From: Syntrophaceae bacterium
Lineage (GTDB): Bacteria; Desulfobacterota; Syntrophia; Syntrophales; UBA2185
Assembly: GCA_003153775.1 (NCBI GenBank)
Contig: PMBI01000094.1
Coordinates: 34,956-70,958 of the forward strand
Direction of reading: 5' to 3'
DNA length: 36,003 nt
The notes below the pieces were generated by a model. That model did not search any database. It was given only the letters and a program-made list of their open reading frames with translations, and had not been told where the DNA came from. The position numbers were made by a program, and so were the translations under genes. Positions 1-7,741 of the stretch are shown in pieces. Numbering within the stretch: position 1 is the first letter of the stretch; each line of letters begins with the position of its first letter.

Positions 1-993
1 AACCCGGCGCAGATCAGGGACGTGCATGTCCTCACTGCCATGATGGTGATCAAGGGGATCTATGCGGAATACGGACTGCGTTCCCTCAACCACGGGATCG
101 GCTTTGCCACAGCGGCGATCGAGTTGCTGCTTCCGACTTACGCCACTGAGCTCGGTCTCAAGGGCAAGATATGCACCCACTGGGCCCTCAATCCCCATCC
201 CACTATGATCCCCGCGATTGAAGCGGGCTTTGTGGAATCAATCCATTCCTTTGGTTCCGAGGTGGGAACAGAGGATTACGTCTCATCCCGGTCCGATATC
301 TTTTTCGTGGGACCGGACGGCAATCTCCGGTCGAACCGGGCCTTCTGCCAGGCCGTCGGGCATTATGCAGTGGACGCCTTTGTAGGCTCCACGCTTCAGA
401 TCGACCGGTACGGAAACAGCTCCACTGCCGTTGCCGACCGCATCGCCGGATTCGGGGGCGCACCCAATATGGGCTGCGACTCGCCCGGCAGGCGCCATTC
501 GAGCGAGGCCTGGGTCAAGGTGGGGAAGGAGAGCGGTATGCGTGCAGGCCTTATCGGAGATATGCCGCGGGGCCGCAAACTCGTCGTCCAGATACTGGAG
601 ACGCGGGGGCCGAAGGGCATACAGTGCTTCGTGGACAAGCTTGACGCCTGGGAGCTGATGAAGCGCGCCGGCCTCAAGGTGCCGCCCGTCATGATATACG
701 GCGACGCAGTTACACAGATAGTCAGCGAGAAGGGAATTGCCCATCTGCACAAATGCGCCACGCTTGCGGAGAGAGAGGCTGCCATAAAGGCCGTTGCCGG
801 CGACACGGACCTCGGCAAGGCGGCGAAAGCGGACGAGACTGCAGAATTGAGAAGGCGCAAGTTAGTCCAGACGCCGGAGGACCTGGGGATCGATATAGCT
901 CAGGCGAATACATCGCTTCTCGCTGCGCGAACCATGGACGATCTTGTGGCCTGGTCAGGCGGCTTGTATAAGGTGCCGGAGCAGTTCCGATAG
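1..993 (+). CDS. mdcA: Malonate decarboxylase alpha subunit, 3' part (acyl-carrier-protein transferase)
   Basis: The reading frame is open from the first base, so the 5' end lies outside the window; about 330 of the roughly 550 residues usual for MdcA are visible. MdcA moves the malonyl group onto the acyl carrier protein subunit in exchange for acetate, the first step of malonate decarboxylation to acetate and CO2 in the cytoplasm. The segment shows the CoA-transferase-like core of the family (THWALNPHPTMIPAI, SNRAFCQAVGHYAVDAFVGS, GFGGAPNMGCDSPGRRHSSEAW) and the characteristic C-terminus (ARTMDDLVAWSGGLY). Unusually, no mdcB/C/D/E gene follows; the next gene is convergent, so any remaining mdc genes must be upstream or elsewhere. 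Family assignment is by recognition and is firm. Confidence 0.9.
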   Translation, partial: NPAQIRDVHVLTAMMVIKGIYAEYGLRSLNHGIGFATAAIELLLPTYATELGLKGKICTHWALNPHPTMIPAIEAGFVESIHSFGSEVGTEDYVSSRSDIFFVGPDGNLRSNRAFCQAVGHYAVDAFVGSTLQIDRYGNSSTAVADRIAGFGGAPNMGCDSPGRRHSSEAWVKVGKESGMRAGLIGDMPRGRKLVVQILETRGPKGIQCFVDKLDAWELMKRAGLKVPPVMIYGDAVTQIVSEKGIAHLHKCATLAEREAAIKAVAGDTDLGKAAKADETAELRRRKLVQTPEDLGIDIAQANTSLLAARTMDDLVAWSGGLYKVPEQFR

Positions 994-1038
994 GCGAAAG
1001 ATAGAATACTTCTTTTGAGACGATGCTCCCTGCGCTTA

Positions 1039-2487
1039 TCAGCGATAGAAGAGATACCAGACGAGCGTGAATATCGGGATCAGGATCGGGATTGAGTACC
1101 TGACCATATAGCCCCCGAAACTCGGCATCTTTACATGGGCCTGTTCTGCGATCGACTTGACCATGAAGTTGGGACCGTTTCCTATGTATGTGCACGCTCC
1201 GAATGTGGCTGAGCCTGCGGCCGTGGCCGCCACATACTTCCATGAGAGACCGTTGAGCAAGCGCGGGGCGTCGGCGGCTATCTGGAGTTTCGCCAGTTCG
1301 TCGACGGGCAAGAGTCCGAGCATGGCCTTCACGTGTATGACATTGTCCACACTCAGGCCGTGAAGCCCGCAGGCGGCGCTCAGGAAGTTCAGATAAGTAG
1401 GGGCGTTATCGAGGAAACTGGATAGAATGCCCGACGCCCAGTAGAACTGGCCCGGCTCGGTAAGCCCGACCTTCCCTGCATTCAGCTCCAGCCAGTCTAA
1501 GACGGGCACCATCGTCGCAAAGATCCCGAAGAACAGGATTCCGACCTCCTTCACGGGGATGAAGTTGAATTCGTTCTCCTTGTGAATTTCTTCCCGCATG
1601 ACAAGGTAACTCAAAAAGCCAGCAGCGATCATTACTATCTCACGGACAGGCGTATCGAGGAATACGGCCGCAAGGATGACTGCAATGAAGACGCTGTGGT
1701 GCCAGCCCTTTATAGAAAAGCGCTCTTTCGTCTTTTTTGCGTCAGGCGCGATTGCGTGCTTGGCCTTATTGTAGAAGTGCCTGTCGATGAGATAGAACAC
1801 TGCGAGGACGAGGGCAGTTTCCAATGCCCAGATAACCCACAAGTGGGCCGTGACCCAGAAAAAAGGCACACCCTTCAAATAACCGAGAAAAAGGGGCGGG
1901 CCTACGGGAGTCAGCAGCCCTCCGATGTTTGATACGGTAAAGATGAAGAAGACAACGTGGTATGCAGAGAGCCGGCCCTTGTTCATTCGGAGGTAGGGTC
2001 TGATAAGGATCATCGATGCGCCCGTATTGCTGAATATGGCCGTGATCGTCGACCCTATGAGCAGCATCAACGTGTTGGACAGGGGCGTCGCCCCCCCGGG
2101 TATCCTTATCAGGATGCCGCCGGACACCACGAATAACGAGCCCGTAATTGCCATGAAGCTGAAATAGTCGAGCGCGGTGACGCACATCCTGGGGCCGTTA
2201 TGAAGGACAAATAAATAATAGATCACAACTACCGCGGCGAGGACGAAGGAAACATGCGGGTAATACCTTGCCCACCAGTCGCTGCTTATAAAAGGTACAA
2301 TGGCTATGGCAAGGAGAAGGAGGATGAAGGGCGCGAGCATATATGTTTCCACGGGTATAACCCGGTGACCCTCTGCCATTCTCTGGAATGCAATGGCAAG
2401 CGCACACGCCAAGATGAGCAGCACGAGAGCTATAATCTTATGAAATCTGCTGCCCTTCGCGCTTCGTTCAGGATGGGCGTCGGTCAT
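1039..2487 (-). CDS. NhaD/ArsB-fold (ion transporter superfamily) membrane transporter
   Basis: A 482-residue polytopic inner-membrane protein with roughly 11-13 hydrophobic segments. The pattern SNTGASMILIRPYLR (about 153-167), SNIGGLLTPVGPPLF (186-200), SSFLDNAPTYLNF (356-368) and a final TYIGNGPNFMVK repeat is typical of the NhaD sodium/proton antiporter and arsenite/citrate permease superfamily, with two inverted halves each carrying an S/N-rich hairpin. Homologues are often labelled sodium:proton antiporter, but several relatives carry organic acids. It faces mdcA tail to tail, so malonate or another carboxylate is a possible substrate; that is inference only. It starts 12 nt after the small membrane protein gene, with GTGAGG upstream of the ATG, so the two are probably one transcript. 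Confidence 0.75.
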   Translation of the reverse strand: MTDAHPERSAKGSRFHKIIALVLLILACALAIAFQRMAEGHRVIPVETYMLAPFILLLLAIAIVPFISSDWWARYYPHVSFVLAAVVVIYYLFVLHNGPRMCVTALDYFSFMAITGSLFVVSGGILIRIPGGATPLSNTLMLLIGSTITAIFSNTGASMILIRPYLRMNKGRLSAYHVVFFIFTVSNIGGLLTPVGPPLFLGYLKGVPFFWVTAHLWVIWALETALVLAVFYLIDRHFYNKAKHAIAPDAKKTKERFSIKGWHHSVFIAVILAAVFLDTPVREIVMIAAGFLSYLVMREEIHKENEFNFIPVKEVGILFFGIFATMVPVLDWLELNAGKVGLTEPGQFYWASGILSSFLDNAPTYLNFLSAACGLHGLSVDNVIHVKAMLGLLPVDELAKLQIAADAPRLLNGLSWKYVAATAAGSATFGACTYIGNGPNFMVKSIAEQAHVKMPSFGGYMVRYSIPILIPIFTLVWYLFYR

Positions 2488-2499
2488 TTGGGCCTCACT

Positions 2500-2778
2500 C
2501 TATCCTCTCTCTTTTTTCCTTAGCTTTACGAGTGCCTTAACGGCTTTTTTCTCGGCCTTGCCCTCGGTATTGGTAGTTTCAGACATTGATGCTTGCGGGG
2601 CTGACTCTGCAGGCGGGCTGACTGCCCCCTCCGGTTTTCCAGAAGCAGCGTGAGATTTCTTTTGTCTTGCCCTCTCAATCAAGTAAGTGGCGAAAGATTT
2701 TCCGAACTGTCCGAGGAAACCGGCGGCTATCACGATGATAACCCACATTATGATCTGCTGATAATCGATGTCATTCAT
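2500..2778 (-). CDS. Small single-helix membrane protein, possible transporter partner
   Basis: A 92-residue protein that I do not recognise as a named family. Residues 9-24 or so (IIMWVIIVIAAGFLGQFG) form one transmembrane helix. It is followed by a basic stretch (ERARQKKS), a Pro/Ala/Ser-rich middle and a Lys-rich end (KAVKALVKLRKKERG). By the positive-inside rule the charged tail should be cytoplasmic. It ends 12 nt before the NhaD-like transporter on the same strand, an arrangement resembling small accessory subunits or anchors of large permeases. That the two proteins bind each other is a guess. Ribosome-binding signal is weak (AAGATAGAG before the ATG). Confidence 0.55.
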   Translation of the reverse strand: MNDIDYQQIIMWVIIVIAAGFLGQFGKSFATYLIERARQKKSHAASGKPEGAVSPPAESAPQASMSETTNTEGKAEKKAVKALVKLRKKERG

Positions 2779-2912
2779 GTCTCTATCTTAACCGGCGGCA
2801 TCTGCTCTATCTCCGACTGCAATTCAAGATAAAGGCTAACATAGAAAGATCGAAATTGCATCAAGTAGCTAATGCGATGATTGGCAGGATATTTCTGCAT
2901 GTCATCCGATGG

Positions 2913-4136
2913 TCAAAAATTCTTAAAGGGGACATCCCGCGTGATCCGCATCAGGAGCATGATTCCCGCAACAATCATGATGATCATGATACCGGAGAAG
3001 ATATAGATGAACCCGAGATGCCATGTATCCTTCACCCAACCGACGAGGTAGATGGAGAGGGAGCCGACTCCGAAAATTAAGACGGATGCGAAACCATAGC
3101 CGGTGCTGCGCCACCGCTGGGGCGTGAATTTGGCGATGAGGCTGTTTTCGATGGGCTGGATGCCCAGGGCAAAAAAGACGTAGGCGGCGGAGGCAACGAA
3201 AAGGAATTGTTCTGTCCCATATGCCATCATGATCACGAAGGGCAGGCTGATGATATTGAAAATGAGATAAAGCCGGCACAGTTCATAGCGGTCCGCCATT
3301 TTCCCGCCGAATAGTTGGCCGCCGATTCCCACTATATAGATAACCGATGTCAGTATACCGGCAGCCATCGTAATTGCCGCCGGCGCCTGGAAATGAAGGA
3401 GATCGGAAAGGAAGGATGCCTTCCATTCGAGGTATGCGGGCAGGACTACGATGTTTATTCGATAGGTGAGACCTCCCAGAGTGACGATCGCGAAAAAAAG
3501 GATGAGGGCGGGGAGGTAAGCTCCATGTCCTCTCTTGAAAGTCGGGTTCTCGTCGTGCGCCTGGATGATCGGGGCTTCATCGATCCTGGCAAACAACAGC
3601 GCCACTCCCCAGAAGATTGCAAATACAGCAGCGGCGAGGTACGCGGCTTTCCATCCCGCCAGCCAGTTGAGCAGGCCCGCAAGAAAAGGTGCGGCCGTGA
3701 GGCCGACACTCCCGGCAATGGCGTTGATCCCCAAGGCCATCCCGCGATTCCGTACGCCAAGGGAGATGAGACCCATGCCTGCGGGGTGACAAATGCCGGC
3801 GAAGACGCCGATCACGGCCAAAGACAACATGATTTGCAGATGAGAGGTTGCAAGAACCGTCATCACGGCGCCTATGCCGGTACCGAAGAAACATATGATA
3901 AGAGCGAGCCGGTTGCCGAAACGGTCGGCAAAAAAGCCCCAAGGCAGGGAAAAGAGGCCGAAACCAAGATACATGGGGAAACCCAGCTGCAAGACCTCTT
4001 CGAGATTCATCTTTAATGAAAGAACAAGAGGAATCGCCAAAGCGGGAAAGGCCAGCTCGTAAAAATGAAACAGGAAATGCGCCATAAAGGTAAATAGGAC
4101 AATTTTTTTTTCGTTGCTGATTGCAATTTGTTTCAT
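2913..4136 (-). CDS. Major facilitator superfamily transporter
   Basis: A 407-residue inner-membrane carrier with about 12 hydrophobic segments in two six-helix halves separated by a hydrophilic loop near residues 190-205. The loop after helix 2 contains the MFS signature as GFFADRFGNRLAL, and the matching region of the second half is GGKMADRYELCRLYL. The N-terminus (MAHFLFHFYELAFPALAIPL) recalls the fosmidomycin-resistance (Fsr) branch of MFS. The substrate cannot be told from sequence. An AGGA sequence lies about nine bases before the ATG (CCAGGATCGCAAATATG). The gene runs away from the SYLF gene, and 134 bp separate its end from the start of the small membrane-protein gene, so cotranscription with the downstream pair is possible but unproven. 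Confidence 0.85.
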   Translation of the reverse strand: MKQIAISNEKKIVLFTFMAHFLFHFYELAFPALAIPLVLSLKMNLEEVLQLGFPMYLGFGLFSLPWGFFADRFGNRLALIICFFGTGIGAVMTVLATSHLQIMLSLAVIGVFAGICHPAGMGLISLGVRNRGMALGINAIAGSVGLTAAPFLAGLLNWLAGWKAAYLAAAVFAIFWGVALLFARIDEAPIIQAHDENPTFKRGHGAYLPALILFFAIVTLGGLTYRINIVVLPAYLEWKASFLSDLLHFQAPAAITMAAGILTSVIYIVGIGGQLFGGKMADRYELCRLYLIFNIISLPFVIMMAYGTEQFLFVASAAYVFFALGIQPIENSLIAKFTPQRWRSTGYGFASVLIFGVGSLSIYLVGWVKDTWHLGFIYIFSGIMIIMIVAGIMLLMRITRDVPFKNF

Positions 4137-4187
4137 ATTTGCGATCCTGGCACAGGAGAGATATTAAGAGATTGTTGATCTACTGCC

Positions 4188-4193
4188 ATTATA
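4188..4193 (-). promoter_or_regulatory. Candidate -10 element for the MFS gene
   Basis: Read on the minus strand this is a perfect TATAAT, which would place transcription start near 4181, 45 nt before the MFS ATG. No good -35 hexamer is visible at 16-18 nt, so the site is tentative. Confidence 0.3.
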
Positions 4194-4301
4194 CGCACGA
4201 AATTTCAAGCCAAAGTTGACACGTTTCTGATAGTCTTTAGGCATCTTTTTCCTGAGCTGGTGCTACGGCATTTCGCACATGCAATTCAGTCTTTTCATGA
4301 A

Positions 4302-4330
4302 TTGCGGAATATCCATAAGAGGGATAATAT
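4302..4330 (+). promoter_or_regulatory. Candidate sigma70-type promoter for the SYLF gene
   Basis: TTGCGG, a 17-nt spacer and TATAAT-like TAATAT lie 66 nt upstream of the SYLF start codon. The predicted transcript begins near 4337. Confidence 0.5.
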
Positions 4331-4395
4331 TCGTCTGTTATAAAAGCACACGGACGTATCTATTTTGAAAATCGATGAGAAAAGGGGGAATAAGA

Positions 4396-4956
4396 ATGAA
4401 GACAAGAATAACAATAAAGATCATGTTTGCCGTGTTCATATTATCGGCCATGGGGCTTCTTCCCGTCCACACCTCTTTTGCCGCCACAGCCAAGGAGATT
4501 GACGTCAGCGCTGATGTGGCGCTCGATCGCTTTGGGCGGGAAGTGAACGGTGCTCAGGAGTTTCTCAAGGCCGCCAAGGGTATTCTTATCATCCCTAATG
4601 TCGTGCAGGCCGGCTTTATCGTCGGCGGCGAATATGGCGAAGGCGCCTTGAGAATCGATGGGAAAACCGTCGTATACTACAACATAGTGGCAGGTTCTCT
4701 TGGCCTTCAGATAGGGGCGCAGCGAAAAGACATTATTCTGCTCTTCATAGATGAGGCTGCCCTGAAGAAATTCCGCACCAGTGACAACTGGCAAGCCGGT
4801 GTTGACGGCACGGTGACGGTGGTCAATGTCGGAGCCGAGGGCTCCGTGGACACGACCAAGATCAATCAGCCCATTGTCGGCTTTGTGTTCGGTCAGAAGG
4901 GGATCATGGCCGGCGCAACTATAGAAGGCGCGAAGATCACCAAGCTGAAAAAATAG
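4396..4956 (+). CDS. Secreted SYLF (YSC84) domain protein, lipid-binding family
   Basis: The product is 186 residues from the chosen ATG, which has AAAGGGGGAA nine bases upstream; an in-frame ATG at 4375 lacks such a site. It begins with a Sec signal peptide (basic MKTRITIKIMF, a hydrophobic core, and likely cleavage after HTSFA), so the mature protein is periplasmic or outer-membrane associated. The remainder is a SYLF/YSC84 domain, recognisable from AKGILIIPNVVQAGFIVGGEYGEGALR-like sequence around residues 60-85 and a glycine-rich end (VGFVFGQKGIMAGATIEG). SYLF domains in eukaryotes bind phosphoinositides and actin; bacterial members are usually secreted with unknown role. It stands alone, between a divergent MFS gene and HU. 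Confidence 0.85.
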   Translation: MKTRITIKIMFAVFILSAMGLLPVHTSFAATAKEIDVSADVALDRFGREVNGAQEFLKAAKGILIIPNVVQAGFIVGGEYGEGALRIDGKTVVYYNIVAGSLGLQIGAQRKDIILLFIDEAALKKFRTSDNWQAGVDGTVTVVNVGAEGSVDTTKINQPIVGFVFGQKGIMAGATIEGAKITKLKK

Positions 4957-5116
4957 TACTGCAGCAGACGGCTACACAGCTTTAGGGAAGCCAAAGACCA
5001 TAAAAAGTCCGCCCAGCGAGATGCGGGAGCGGTGAGTGTCTGAATCGTTTGAGGCGCTCCGGGCACAGACGGTGCATGGGCAGCAAAAAAAATATTAGGA
5101 TTGATGCGATTTAATG

Positions 5117-5145
5117 TTGCTTTTTCCGCGCTCAAAATTTATATA
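5117..5145 (+). promoter_or_regulatory. Candidate sigma70-type promoter for the HU gene
   Basis: TTGCTT, a 17-nt spacer and TATATA give a predicted start near 5152 and a leader of about 80 nt. The leader holds a small hairpin (CCGCC-cat-GGCGG) before the GGGAGG ribosome-binding site. Confidence 0.5.
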
Positions 5146-5230
5146 TACCCCAATAAAAGGTTGTATCGGTCCTGAGGGATCGATGTTGCCGCCCATGGCG
5201 GGTATACAAAAACAAAAGGGAGGATGAAGA

Positions 5231-5500
5231 ATGAATAAGGAAGATCTCGTCAATGTTGTTGCAAAAACGACCTGCAGCAAGGCAGAGGCAGCCAATGTCG
5301 TCAATGCCATCCTAGATGCAATCAAGAAGGGGTTGAAGAAGGGAGGCAAGGTCACTCTCGTCGGTTTCGGTACCTTCTCCGTTTCTAAGAGAGCTGCCAG
5401 AACAGGAAGAAATCCTCAGACCGGCAAACCGATCAAGATTGCCGCTAAGAAGGTTCCCAAGTTTGCGGCGGGCAAGGCATTGAAAGATGCCGTGAAATGA
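5231..5500 (+). CDS. hup: HU-family histone-like DNA-binding protein
   Basis: An 89-residue protein, the usual HU length. It has the N-terminal helical dimerisation body ([20 protein letters not shown]) and the diagnostic segment [21 protein letters not shown] at about 47-67, in which the beta-arm proline of NPQTG intercalates into DNA and bends it. The C-terminus ([16 protein letters not shown]) matches the family. HU dimers compact the nucleoid and help replication, recombination and transcription. GGGAGG lies eight bases before the ATG. The gene is a single-gene transcript bounded by its own promoter and a strong hairpin terminator. IHF-specific features are lacking, so HU is favoured over IHF. 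Confidence 0.95.
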   Translation: MNKEDLVNVVAKTTCSKAEAANVVNAILDAIKKGLKKGGKVTLVGFGTFSVSKRAARTGRNPQTGKPIKIAAKKVPKFAAGKALKDAVK

Positions 5501-5550
5501 TTTGTAGTCATGATAAGAAAACCTGCACGTATTTAGTTACAGATAAGACG

Positions 5551-5588
5551 AGAGAGGGTGGGAGCTGTTCCCCACCCTCTCTTGTTTA
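5551..5588 (+). terminator. Strong hairpin terminator after HU
   Basis: A perfect 12-bp stem (AGAGAGGGTGGG with CCCACCCTCTCT) closes an 8-nt loop and is followed by TGTTTATA. It starts 50 nt after the HU stop codon. The T tract is short, so it may rely partly on stem stability. Confidence 0.8.
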
Positions 5589-5675
5589 TAGCTGAAGTCT
5601 TATTTTAGAATTTGCCTATAGTATATTTAAGACGTATTTGCGCTGCATGAGAATGTAGGAAAGGAGCGCGACAAA

Positions 5676-6068
5676 ATGTTAGTAGCTGCAAAAGATTCGT
5701 TGGATCTGGGTATAGTCGTCAGTGACATAAAGGCCAGCCTCAACTTCTACCAGAATATTCTGGGGCTGGAGTTTGTGGGAATCACGCCTGTATGGTTCGG
5801 AACCATGCACCGGCTGAGATTCGGCACCAGCGACTTCAAATTGCTCGATCCGAAAACTGTTCCCCCCAGGGGAACTATCGGCCTGGAGAATCAATTGGGA
5901 TTTCGCTACGTGACCTTCGTCATAAAGAATATCTCCCAAGTATGTTCTGAACTTAAAGCTAAGGGCATTGAATTTTCGCTTCCGGAGACGGAGATTCGGC
6001 CGGGCATGCGCATCGCCATGGTAAAAGACCCGGATGGAAACATCGTGGAGTTTGTCGAACGAAGCTGA
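5676..6068 (+). CDS. VOC/glyoxalase-fold protein
   Basis: A 130-residue protein with the paired beta-alpha-beta-beta-beta modules of the vicinal oxygen chelate superfamily. The first module starts at DLGIVVSDIKASLNFYQNILGLEF (about 10-33), and the second ends with the common VKDPDGNIVEFVE (116-128), whose final Glu is the usual last metal ligand. The position that is His in glyoxalase I at the first strand is Leu here, while a His occurs in MHRLRFG. Metal binding and reaction are therefore open: a lyase, isomerase, dioxygenase or resistance protein are all possible. AGGAAAGGAG precedes the ATG. It stands alone between terminator-like hairpins. Confidence 0.8.
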   Translation: MLVAAKDSLDLGIVVSDIKASLNFYQNILGLEFVGITPVWFGTMHRLRFGTSDFKLLDPKTVPPRGTIGLENQLGFRYVTFVIKNISQVCSELKAKGIEFSLPETEIRPGMRIAMVKDPDGNIVEFVERS

Positions 6069-6073
6069 AATCG

Positions 6074-6095
6074 CCTATTGAAATAGGGCTTTCGT
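6074..6095 (+). terminator. Weak hairpin after the VOC gene
   Basis: CCTAT-TGAA-ATAGG forms a 5-bp stem with a tetraloop, followed by GCTTTCGTTGTT, just 5 nt after the VOC stop. It is short and only tentatively a terminator. Confidence 0.25.
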
Positions 6096-6227
6096 TGTTA
6101 TAAAATCATCACCAATCCAAAGATTACGGGGAATCGTTAATATACAAATGCGTTGTAAAGTCTCGTGGTGCTTCATCCTCACGGAATTCTATTTATCATA
6201 TCGTATCAGCAACACAAGGAGGCTAAA

Positions 6228-7646
6228 ATGAAATCGCTCATCTGGAAATCCGTATTGCCGCTGCTTCTGGGAGTCGTCATCGCATTGTTCCCGGCGCCGC
6301 AGGGGTTGAGTCTCACTGCCTGGTATTATTTTGCCATCTTTGCGGCTGTTATTCTCGCCCTGATCCTGGAGCCAATGCCCGCCGCAGCAATAGGATTTAT
6401 AGGTGTTTTCCTGGTCGCGACTCTCGGCCTTGCAGGTCCGAAGCCGTCAGATTCAATCAGGTGGGCATTATCCGGTTTTTCCAATACTACGGTCTGGCTC
6501 ATATTCGGGGCATTCATGTTCGCCCTGGGCTATGAGAAGACAGGGCTTGGCAGGCGCATTGCCTTGGTCCTTGTGGAATTTTTAGGCAAGAGGACCCTGG
6601 GTTTAGGGTATGCGGTAGCATTTTCTGATCTGATTCTTGCGCCCTTCACCCCCTCGAACACCGCCCGAAGTGCGGGCACTATTTTCCCCATCATCCGCAA
6701 CATCCCAGGCCTTTACGGTTCTGCTCCGGGGGAGACGAGCCGCAAGATCGGGGCGTATATAATGTGGACTGCCTTTGCAACTACCTGTGTGACCAGTTCT
6801 ATGTTCATCACTGCGTTGGCCCCGAACCTGTTGGCCCTTGAGTTAGTCAATAAGACGGCGAAGATAAGCATTTCCTGGACTGAATGGTTTCTGGGGTTCC
6901 TGCCCGTCGGGATCATTCTGTTTTCCGTTCTGCCCTACCTCATTTACAAGATCTACCCGCCGGAAATCAAAGCGAGCACAGAGGTCCAAGCCTGGGCGAC
7001 TGGGGAACTGGGCAAGATGGGCAAGTTCACCCGTAAGGAACTGGTGATGGCGCTCTTGGCGATTCTCGCCCTGACTCTATGGATATTCGGAGGAAAGATC
7101 GTGGATGCCACGACTGCCGCAGGAGTGGTCATATCTTTGATGGTGATTACCGGAATCGTCACGTGGGACGATATTCTGAGCAACAAAGCCGCCTGGAATG
7201 TGCTTGTCTGGTTTGCCACACTCGTGGCCATGGCAGACGGCCTAAATAAGGTAGGTTTTGTAACCTGGTTTGCCAAGAGCGCATCGGCGCTCCTGACGGG
7301 GATGTCGCCCATAGTTATCATGGTCTGCCTCGTAGCAATATTTTTCTTAGTTCATTACATGTTTGCGAGCATAACAGCGCACGTAACGGCGGTGCTGCCC
7401 GTAATGCTGGCTGCAGGCGCGCTTGTGCCGGGCATTCCCGTCAAGGTTTTTGCGCTTCTTCTCTGCTACAGCCTGGGGATCATGGGTATCATATCTCCCT
7501 ATGCTACCGGTCCCGGCCCGGTCTATTTCGGGAGCGGCTATGTCAACCGCAAGGATTTCTGGACACTCGGACTCATCTTCGGACTGATCTTTCTTGCTGT
7601 GCTCTTAGCGGTGGGTACTCCGTATCTTCTCTCCATCTATCCGTGA
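6228..7646 (+). CDS. DASS-family (SLC13/CitT-like) dicarboxylate or tricarboxylate transporter
   Basis: The product is 472 residues from the ATG at 6228, which has a textbook AAGGAGG site; the frame extends 63 nt further upstream without support. It is an inner-membrane protein with about 12 hydrophobic segments. The signature TPSNTARSAGTIFPI (about 141-155) carries the SNT substrate/sodium motif, and ISPYATGPGPVYFGSGY near the end is the second conserved loop of the bacterial CitT/TtdT/YbhI branch. Members exchange or import succinate, tartrate, citrate, 2-oxoglutarate or malate. The next gene on the same strand encodes a D-malate/tartrate dehydrogenase-family enzyme, so tartrate or malate uptake is the most economical idea; the substrate itself is inferred. 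Confidence 0.88.
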   Translation: MKSLIWKSVLPLLLGVVIALFPAPQGLSLTAWYYFAIFAAVILALILEPMPAAAIGFIGVFLVATLGLAGPKPSDSIRWALSGFSNTTVWLIFGAFMFALGYEKTGLGRRIALVLVEFLGKRTLGLGYAVAFSDLILAPFTPSNTARSAGTIFPIIRNIPGLYGSAPGETSRKIGAYIMWTAFATTCVTSSMFITALAPNLLALELVNKTAKISISWTEWFLGFLPVGIILFSVLPYLIYKIYPPEIKASTEVQAWATGELGKMGKFTRKELVMALLAILALTLWIFGGKIVDATTAAGVVISLMVITGIVTWDDILSNKAAWNVLVWFATLVAMADGLNKVGFVTWFAKSASALLTGMSPIVIMVCLVAIFFLVHYMFASITAHVTAVLPVMLAAGALVPGIPVKVFALLLCYSLGIMGIISPYATGPGPVYFGSGYVNRKDFWTLGLIFGLIFLAVLLAVGTPYLLSIYP

Positions 7647-7651
7647 TATTG

Positions 7652-7729
7652 ATGGGGAAGAGAGACATTGTCTCAAGGTCGTATGAAATGATAGAACCTG
7701 CCAGAGAATGGGAGGAACAATTCGGATAG
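7652..7729 (+). CDS. Possible 25-residue ORF between transporter and dehydrogenase
   Basis: An ATG-to-TAG frame of 25 codons fills most of the 95-nt gap. It starts six bases after the transporter stop and ends 12 bases before the dehydrogenase ATG. The peptide is charged (MGKRDIVSRSYEMIEP, then AREWEEQFG). There is no clear ribosome-binding site, so it may be chance or a translational-coupling device. Confidence 0.2.
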   Translation: MGKRDIVSRSYEMIEPAREWEEQFG

Positions 7730-7741
7730 AAAGGGTAGCAT

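Noticed and set aside
283-860. Two long minus-strand frames opposite mdcA
   Set aside because: mdcA carries clear family motifs on the plus strand; the opposing frames are Arg/Pro/Ser-rich and unrelated to known proteins.
3315-4016. 233-codon open frame on the plus strand
   Set aside because: It is antisense to the MFS gene, very polar and low-complexity, and has no recognisable domain or ribosome-binding site.
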